From: Thermoflexus sp.
GTDB taxonomy: Bacteria > Chloroflexota > Anaerolineae > Aggregatilineales > Aggregatilineaceae
Direction of reading: 5' to 3'
Assembly: GCA_020724465.1 (NCBI GenBank)
Contig: DYGX01000011.1
Span: forward strand, 1 to 64,000
DNA: 64,000 nucleotides
The notes under the pieces are model-generated. The model was not told where the DNA came from. It did not search any database and saw only the letters and a program-made list of their open reading frames with translations. A program made the translations under genes and the position numbers. This document shows, in pieces, positions 58,818-64,000 of the stretch (the stretch's first letter is position 1; the number at the start of each line of letters is the position of its first letter).

Positions 58818-59351
58818 ATGATGGAACAGGCGACCCTGGGCGGTGGATGTTTCTGGTGTCTGGAGCCGATCTACGACGCGCTGCGAGGGGTGGTCGACGT
58901 CGTCTCCGGCTACTCCGGCGGGCATGTGCCCCACCCGACCTACGAGCAGGTTTGCACCGGGCGCACCGGACATGCGGAAGTGGTCCAGATCACGTTTGAT
59001 CCGGCGGTGATCACGTACCGGGAGCTGCTCGAAGTCTTCTTCACGATCCACGACCCGACCACGCTCAACCGGCAGGGCGCCGATGTCGGGCCGCAGTATC
59101 GCTCGGTGATCTTCTACCACTCGCCCGAGCAGCGCGCCACAGCCGAAGACGTCATCGCTGAGCTGGAGCGCCAGGGCGTGTGGGACGATCCGATCGTGAC
59201 TGAACTGGCGCCGTTCGAGGTGTTCTACCCCGCCGAGGATTACCACCAGCAGTATTTCGAGCGGAACCCGTTTCAGGGCTATTGCCGCGTTGTGATTGCG
59301 CCGAAAGTTGCGAAGTTCCGCCAGAAATATCTGGCGCGGCTGAAGGGCTAA
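58818..59351 (+). CDS. msrA: Peptide methionine sulfoxide reductase A
   Basis: Reduces methionine S-sulfoxide in proteins. 177 aa from MMEQATLGGG; AGAGAGGTG lies just upstream. The active site is GGGCFWCLE with the catalytic Cys. GYSGGHVPHPTYEQVCTGRTGHAE and the conserved NRQGADVGPQYRSVIFYH and DYHQQYF segments follow. There is no fused MsrB domain and no second resolving cysteine near the C terminus beyond GYCRV. A TATAAT about 40 bases upstream (near 58779) may be its -10 box. Confidence 0.95.
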   Translation: MMEQATLGGGCFWCLEPIYDALRGVVDVVSGYSGGHVPHPTYEQVCTGRTGHAEVVQITFDPAVITYRELLEVFFTIHDPTTLNRQGADVGPQYRSVIFYHSPEQRATAEDVIAELERQGVWDDPIVTELAPFEVFYPAEDYHQQYFERNPFQGYCRVVIAPKVAKFRQKYLARLKG

Positions 59352-59357
59352 CAACAG

Positions 59358-59395
59358 GCCATCCCCAACTCGTTCCCGGCGATGTTGGGGATGGC
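59358..59395. terminator. Strong hairpin after msrA
   Basis: Perfect 12-base arms gccatccccaac (59358-59369) and gttggggatggc (59384-59395) around 14 bases, between the msrA stop and the convergent YkgJ-type gene. The T tract after it is poor, but the stem is strong and could serve both directions. Confidence 0.55.
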
Positions 59396-59451
59396 GCATG
59401 TGCTCTTCCTCATATCCGCTTCGCGAGCTCAGGCTGGCCCCAGGCAATGTG

Positions 59452-59865
59452 CTATGCCGCGCCGGCTGCCGGTGGCGAAACCTCTGGGTGTCCGGAGTCT
59501 GCCATGTCTTCAAGCAAAGGCGGCAGCCCCCACGCGGCGCGGGCACGCGTGCAGCGCTCCAAGTCGGCTGGATCGAAATGCAGCATGCCGTGCGTCCAGT
59601 TGACGCCGAACTCGCGGCAGGGGGATGGACGCCGGTCGTAGATACTGCAGCGCACCTGCTGGCCGATCTGCCCTTGCAGCGCTACACAGCGAGGGAACTG
59701 CCGGTTGGTTCCCTTCATGCACCGCCGGAAGTCGTTCAGGTCTTCCGTCAGGTTGACCGGAACCGTGCCCGTCGCAGAATCATCCGCTTCGGCCCAGTAA
59801 AACGACACACGAAAATAGGCGCAGCACGCGCCACATCGTAGACACGGGTTATCCTGCGACATCAC
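59452..59865 (-). CDS. YkgJ-family cysteine cluster protein
   Basis: A 137-aa member of the YkgJ/CxxCxxCC group, likely binding zinc or an iron-sulfur cluster. N-terminal CLRCGACCAYF at about 8-18, then FRRCMKGTNRQFPRCVALQG, VRCSIYDRRPSPCREFGV and ERCTRARAAWGLPPL. The protein function is unknown. Two in-frame Met codons at the start (59865 or 59862). Convergent with msrA. Confidence 0.85.
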   Translation of the reverse strand: MMSQDNPCLRCGACCAYFRVSFYWAEADDSATGTVPVNLTEDLNDFRRCMKGTNRQFPRCVALQGQIGQQVRCSIYDRRPSPCREFGVNWTHGMLHFDPADLERCTRARAAWGLPPLLEDMADSGHPEVSPPAAGAA

Positions 59866-60090
59866 TGATCACAATGCTAGCGACTACATCACTGCTCGCC
59901 ATACCGATAAGGCTTCACACTGAATAGATTCTACCGGTGATTGCTACCCTGTAAATGCATCAGTTTGACTAAAACGCGGCTGGCTGTGCTGGTCGTGAAC
60001 CTGCTCGCCGGGTTAAAATGATTATGGTCGTTTACTTTATCGGACTCGCGCCGGGCGCAACAGCCGGGCGAGGGTAGTGAGGATGAGCCT

Positions 60091-61608
60091 GTGAAGCGCT
60101 TCTTGCACTCGCAGCCATTCCAGCGTTTCTGGGCGATCGCTGGGGCTGTCAGTGTGCGCACCAAGGTGTTGGGCATCGTCCTGGGGACCGTGATCTTGCT
60201 GGGCTTGTTCGCGATCATCCAGGTGCGCCGCTCGATGACTGCGATGCTGGGCGAGCAGATCGAGCGCCAGGGGCTGGCGCTCAGTTCCTATGTGGCGCAG
60301 GCATCGGCCTCACTGGTGAGGCTTGGCGATCCCTGGCCTCTGTATCCGATGCTGCGCGAGATCCGCTTGCATTATTCGGACGACCGGCACAATACCGAAG
60401 TCGACTTTCTGGCCATCCAGGATGAAACCGGGGCTGTGATCGCGCACTCGTACGACGGTGCCATTCCGCCTGAGGTCGAAAAGTTGCTGGCCGAACCGAT
60501 CGAGGAAGGGCACATCCTCGCGTGGCATCCGGCGAGGGAAGGGCGCACGTTGCTGGTGACTGAAACCTTCACGACCGATTCCGGCGTGCGCGCAGTAGTG
60601 AGAGCGGGGCTGGCGGACCGCGCCTTGCGCGAGGCCGTCAACCGTATGACGCGCCAGCTTATCTATACCATCGCGATCATGTCGGCGGTGGGCATCGGCG
60701 CGGCCGTTTTTCTCACCTGGATCATCACGCGCCCGATCCGCAACCTGGTAGTTGCAACGGAAGCGGTGGCGCAGGGGGATCTGTCGCAGCGCGTCACGCC
60801 GTGGGCCAATGACGAGGTGGGGCGGCTGGCGGAATCGTTCAACCGGATGACCGAGGCGCTGGCTCAGGCCGCCGCCGAGCAGGCCGAACGGGCGAAGCTC
60901 CGCGCCGAGTTTGTCAACCAGGTGATTGCCGCACAGGAAGAGGAACGCAAGCGTATCGCGCGCGAACTGCACGACAGCACCAGCCAGTCGCTGACTTCGC
61001 TGCTGCTGGGGCTGCGCCGGCTGGAAGAGGTGCGCGATCTGGATACGCTGCACGAGCGGGTTGAGGATATGCGGTGTATCGTCAGTGCCGTGCTGGAAGA
61101 GGTGCATGACCTGGCCTGGCAACTGCGCCCCAGCGTCCTGGACGATCACGGGCTGGTAGCGGCACTGGAACGGTATATCGCTGACTATCGCCAACGCCAC
61201 CAGATCGCGGCAGACTTGATTACGCACGGCCTCGACAACCGCCGCCTGCCACCCGAAGTCGAGACGACCGTCTACCGTATCGTCCAGGAGGCACTCACGA
61301 ATGTGGTGCGACATGCGCAGGCGGAAAACGTCAGCGTGATGATCGACCGGCGCGAGGGGAAGGTGCTGGTTGTCGTTGAGGATGACGGCGTGGGCTTTGA
61401 TCCGGCTCAGCCGGCCAGGGGTGCTCGCCAGCGCCTCGGCCTGTATGGCATGCGTGAGCGTGCTGAGCTACTGGGTGGCAAATTCACCGTCGAATCCCAG
61501 GTGGGGCACGGGACGACGTTATTTGTCGAGCTGCCAGCGGATGGCGTATCGCACGACACGCAGGAATCCGCGCCGGCCAATACACAGACTCTAGCGGAAG
61601 GTAAGTAA
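60091..61608 (+). CDS. Membrane histidine kinase, NarL-partner type
   Basis: A 505-aa sensor kinase starting with GTG. Membrane helices at about 25-45 and 190-212 enclose an extracytoplasmic sensor domain (about 46-189). Then come a HAMP domain (about 213-265), a coiled segment, a HisKA_3 dimerisation domain with EEERKRIARELHDSTSQS and the phospho-acceptor H294, and a HATPase domain (QEALTNVVRHA, VEDDGVGFDP, GLYGMRERAELLGG). Three bases separate it from the response regulator gene, its obvious partner. The signal sensed is unknown. Confidence 0.92.
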   Translation: MKRFLHSQPFQRFWAIAGAVSVRTKVLGIVLGTVILLGLFAIIQVRRSMTAMLGEQIERQGLALSSYVAQASASLVRLGDPWPLYPMLREIRLHYSDDRHNTEVDFLAIQDETGAVIAHSYDGAIPPEVEKLLAEPIEEGHILAWHPAREGRTLLVTETFTTDSGVRAVVRAGLADRALREAVNRMTRQLIYTIAIMSAVGIGAAVFLTWIITRPIRNLVVATEAVAQGDLSQRVTPWANDEVGRLAESFNRMTEALAQAAAEQAERAKLRAEFVNQVIAAQEEERKRIARELHDSTSQSLTSLLLGLRRLEEVRDLDTLHERVEDMRCIVSAVLEEVHDLAWQLRPSVLDDHGLVAALERYIADYRQRHQIAADLITHGLDNRRLPPEVETTVYRIVQEALTNVVRHAQAENVSVMIDRREGKVLVVVEDDGVGFDPAQPARGARQRLGLYGMRERAELLGGKFTVESQVGHGTTLFVELPADGVSHDTQESAPANTQTLAEGK

Positions 61609-61611
61609 GGG

Positions 61612-62277
61612 GTGGCAAAAACACGAATCCTGCTGGCGGACGATCACGCGATTCTTCGCGCCGGGCTGCGCCTGCTGCTCAACGCCCAGCCCGATTTGGA
61701 AGTAGTCGGCGAAGCGGACAACGGCGTGAAGGTGCTGTCCCTGGCAGAGACATTGCGCCCGGATCTGATCTTGCTGGACCTGACCATGCCCGGTTTGGGC
61801 GGGCTGGACGTGATGCGCGCGCTGAAGCAGGTCGTGCCGGAGAGCCGCGTGCTGATCCTGACCATGCACGACGATGAGAGCTATCTGCGTCAGGCGCTGG
61901 CCCTGGGTGCAGCAGGATATGTGCTGAAGAAGGCCGTGGACAGCGAGCTGCTGAACGCAATTCGAGCGGTCGAGCGCGGCGAGACCTATGTCCATTCCGC
62001 CGTGATGAATAAGCTGCTTGGCGCCGAGGACGCGCAGCCGGGCCGGGCCGCGCGCGATCCGGCGGCGGACCCGTGGGAAGCGCTGAGCAAACGCGAGGCA
62101 GATGTCCTGCGTATGGTGGCGCTGGGGCACACCAACGCCGAAATCGCGGAGCGTCTGGCGATCAGCGTCAAGACGGTTGAAACGTATCGCGCCAGAGGCA
62201 TGGAGAAGCTTGGGTTCAGCACGCGTGCCCAGCTTGTCCGCGATGCACTGGAGCGCGGCATGCTGGACGAAGACTAG
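61612..62277 (+). CDS. NarL/LuxR-type response regulator
   Basis: A 221-aa two-component regulator starting with GTG three bases after the kinase gene. The receiver domain has D10-D11, the phosphorylated D56 in LILLDLTMP and K106 in YVLKKAV; the C-terminal LuxR-type helix-turn-helix lies at about 155-215 (LSKREADVLRMVALGHTNAE, then IAERLAISVKTVETY). Regulates unknown genes in response to the partner kinase; the DoxX gene downstream, separated by about 170 bases, is a possible target. Confidence 0.93.
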   Translation: MAKTRILLADDHAILRAGLRLLLNAQPDLEVVGEADNGVKVLSLAETLRPDLILLDLTMPGLGGLDVMRALKQVVPESRVLILTMHDDESYLRQALALGAAGYVLKKAVDSELLNAIRAVERGETYVHSAVMNKLLGAEDAQPGRAARDPAADPWEALSKREADVLRMVALGHTNAEIAERLAISVKTVETYRARGMEKLGFSTRAQLVRDALERGMLDED

Positions 62278-62451
62278 CGCGTGTCAGGTTTATCCCCACA
62301 TTTCTCCCTGCACAACCGGGTTTTCCCCGCTACAAAGCGCCCCTGTGGTGGCCTATACTGGGGTCAACACTCAGAAAATGAGCGGGCGAGCCAGCCCGCA
62401 GGTTGCCAGCCACATCAGGCATCACAAGCCAACACAGGGAGAAGAAAAACA

Positions 62452-63042
62452 ATGGCTACTATCACGGCATCTCGTAACGTCACGACCTCTCAGACATCGA
62501 TCATCCAGCGTCTGACCACCGATCCTCGCGCTGCGCTGCTCTGGCTGCCGCTGCGCGTCTGGCTGGGCCTGCAGTGGTTCGAAGCGGGCAGCCACAAGAT
62601 CACCGATGCGGCATGGATGAACGGCGGCGTTGCCCTCAAGGGTTTCTGGGAGCGTGCGGTGACTATCCCTGAGAACGGGCGTCCGCCAATCGCGTTCGAC
62701 TGGTACCGTTCGTTCCTCCAGACCTTGCTGGACGCTGAGGCCTACACCTGGTTCGCCAAGCTGATTGCGGTCGGTGAGACGTTGATCGGCATCGCGCTGA
62801 TTGCCGGCGCGCTGGTTGGTGTGGCCGCTTTCTTCGGCGCGTTCATGAACTGGAACTTCATGATGGCCGGCTCGGCCAGCACGAATCCGCTGCTGTTCGT
62901 CATCGCGATCGCGCTCCTGCTGGCCTGGCGCGTCTCGGGCTACATCGGCGTCGACTACGTGATCTTCAACTGGCGCCGCATCCGCGACTGGGTGGTGTCG
63001 CGCCGGGGGAATGTGCAAGACAGCGCACCGAGTGGCGCGTAA
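62452..63042 (+). CDS. DoxX/DoxD-like membrane protein
   Basis: A 196-aa membrane protein from MATITASRN; the frame is open upstream, but GGGAGAAG precedes this ATG. RVWLGLQWFEAGSHKITDAA, the later FAKLIAVGETLIGIALIAGA, AFFGAFMNWNFMMAGSAST and a last helix (LLFVIAIALLLAWRV) match the DoxX family, which includes the small subunit of thiosulfate:quinone oxidoreductase. The conserved GE and N..M..G positions are present. Function in this organism is not known. Confidence 0.85.
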   Translation: MATITASRNVTTSQTSIIQRLTTDPRAALLWLPLRVWLGLQWFEAGSHKITDAAWMNGGVALKGFWERAVTIPENGRPPIAFDWYRSFLQTLLDAEAYTWFAKLIAVGETLIGIALIAGALVGVAAFFGAFMNWNFMMAGSASTNPLLFVIAIALLLAWRVSGYIGVDYVIFNWRRIRDWVVSRRGNVQDSAPSGA

Positions 63043-63068
63043 CCCTCGCCCCGAACCGTAGACACAAC

Positions 63069-63110
63069 AGCGCCGGACTGGCCACACAGTCCGGCGCTCT
63101 GTTTTGTTCT
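63069..63110 (+). terminator. Intrinsic terminator after the DoxX gene
   Basis: Perfect 11-base arms agcgccggact (63069-63079) and agtccggcgct (63088-63098) with an 8-base loop, followed by ctgttttgttct. A textbook rho-independent terminator, between the DoxX gene and the convergent ABC ATPase gene. Confidence 0.88.
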
Positions 63111-63134
63111 GCGGGCCGTTCGTCCCGCGCCAGG

Positions 63135-64000
63135 TTAAGGGCTGGGAGTCGCTTCCAGTGTGCCGCTGGCGTAGGCCATGATTTGCTCCTGAGTCGCCTC
63201 GCCAGCGTCCAGAATGGCCGCGACACGCCCCTCGCACATCACCAGAATCCGGTCGCTCATGCCCAGGATCTCAGGCAGTTCGGACGAGATCATGATGATC
63301 CCGATGCCCATCTCCGCCAACTGCGTCATCAGCGCATGCACTTCGGCCTTTGCGCCGACGTCGATGCCCCGCGTTGGCTCGTCGAGGATCAGCACCTTAG
63401 GTGTGGAGGCGAGCCACTTCGCCAGGACGGTTTTCTGCTGGTTTCCGCCCGAGAGGAACTCGACCCGCTGCCGCAGGCTTGGGGTCCGGATCGACAGCCG
63501 GTTCACAAAGTCTGACGCCAGCTTGTTGGCCTTACCGCGATCGACCACGCCCAGCGTGCCTGATAGAGCATCCAGGTTGGGCAGGATGATGTTCTCGCGC
63601 ACCGTCTGTATGAGGATCAGCCCATCTTCTTTGCGGTTTTCGGGGACGAGCGCCAGCCCGGCCTCGACTGCATCGGCTGGCGAGTTAATCGTGACGGGTC
63701 GCCCCTCGATCCAGATCTCGCCGGCGTCCGGCCGGTCGGCACCGAAGATGGCGCGGGCCATTTCCGTCCGGCCTGATCCGACCAGCCCTGCCACGCCGAG
63801 GATCTCGCCACGCCGCAGTGTGAAGCTGATGTCTTCGATCACGCCGTGCCGGGTGAGTCCGCGTACTTCCAGTACTACGTCACCGATCTCGACCGGGCGC
63901 TTTTGAAACACATCGCTGATGCTGCGCCCGACCATCAGGGAAATCACTTTGTCCGGCGTGGCTTCTGAGATTGGCATCCCGCCCACGCGCTCGCCGTCTC
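63135..64000 (-). CDS. Sugar ABC transporter ATP-binding protein, C-terminal part
   Basis: C-terminal portion of an RbsA/MglA-type ATPase with two nucleotide-binding domains; the gene continues beyond the window end, and the frame is open to the last base. Visible: the linker VGGMPISEATPDKVISLMVG, the second domain with the weak Walker A GLVGSGRTEMARAI, VPENRKEDGLI, signature LSGGNQQK, LDEPTRGIDVG and SSELPEILGMSDRI. It would power import of ribose, xylose, galactose or a similar sugar. Partner permease and binding protein genes are not in the window. Confidence 0.9.
   Translation of the reverse strand, partial: DGERVGGMPISEATPDKVISLMVGRSISDVFQKRPVEIGDVVLEVRGLTRHGVIEDISFTLRRGEILGVAGLVGSGRTEMARAIFGADRPDAGEIWIEGRPVTINSPADAVEAGLALVPENRKEDGLILIQTVRENIILPNLDALSGTLGVVDRGKANKLASDFVNRLSIRTPSLRQRVEFLSGGNQQKTVLAKWLASTPKVLILDEPTRGIDVGAKAEVHALMTQLAEMGIGIIMISSELPEILGMSDRILVMCEGRVAAILDAGEATQEQIMAYASGTLEATPSP

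Noticed and set aside
1..64000. CRISPR array
   Set aside because: No regularly spaced direct repeats and no cas genes were seen; the only tandem repeats are the two palindromes at 13110-13153.

Overview
The window is GC-rich bacterial DNA with two parts separated by a tRNA-Glu(CTC) gene at 37725-37797. Gene content (Replic_Relax proteins with TraG-type ATPases, GT39-type membrane enzymes, a HisKA_3/NarL pair, a PPi-type phosphofructokinase) suggests a Chloroflexota-like bacterium. That assignment is inference; no rRNA or other phylogenetic marker is present.

Left part, about 1-37725: an integrated mobile element carrying a defence island. A large serine recombinase (35969-37762) lies against the tRNA, and its last codons and stop are antisense to the tRNA gene. 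This makes the tRNA the likely attachment site and the right border. The left border is not visible. From left to right the element holds: two unknown proteins; a complete type I restriction-modification operon hsdM-hsdS-hsdR with a SprT/YgjP-like metalloprotease; a maintenance module (AEP-CHC2 primase, ParA, a ribbon-helix-helix-like partner, a HTH replication protein, repeats resembling an origin or centromere); two Replic_Relax proteins and a membrane-anchored TraG/VirD4-type ATPase; a Gabija pair (gajB, gajA); a ParE-type toxin-antitoxin pair, a further antitoxin and an antitoxin remnant; a small tyrosine recombinase; a CBASS operon (CD-NTase, E2-like protein with SEC-C motif, nuclease-SAVED effector, DUF2188 protein); an unknown protein and a secreted DUF2341/LamG protein; four minus-strand unknowns, one ending in DUF2958; a second TraG-type ATPase; and a structured leader before the recombinase operon. 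I found no relaxase and no type IV secretion channel genes. Several element genes have a -10-like box 6-8 bases before the start codon and no ribosome binding site, suggesting leaderless mRNAs.

Right part, 37798-64000: chromosomal backbone. It contains pyrF, a MaoC-type hydratase, and a LacI-controlled block (SDR dehydrogenase, LarA-family nickel racemase/epimerase, 6-phosphogluconate dehydrogenase, GT39-like membrane protein, PPi-type phosphofructokinase, HAD phosphatase) that looks like a sugar-acid and pentose phosphate pathway. Next comes an Fbp-type ferric iron ABC transporter divergent from a DtxR-family regulator, then a nucleoside deoxyribosyltransferase-like enzyme, a TM0106-type RecB-like nuclease, a GH5-like glycosidase, an MFS transporter, a ParB/sulfiredoxin-fold protein, MsrA, a YkgJ-type cysteine cluster protein, a two-component system, a DoxX protein, and the C-terminal part of an RbsA/MglA-type sugar ABC ATPase cut by the window end.
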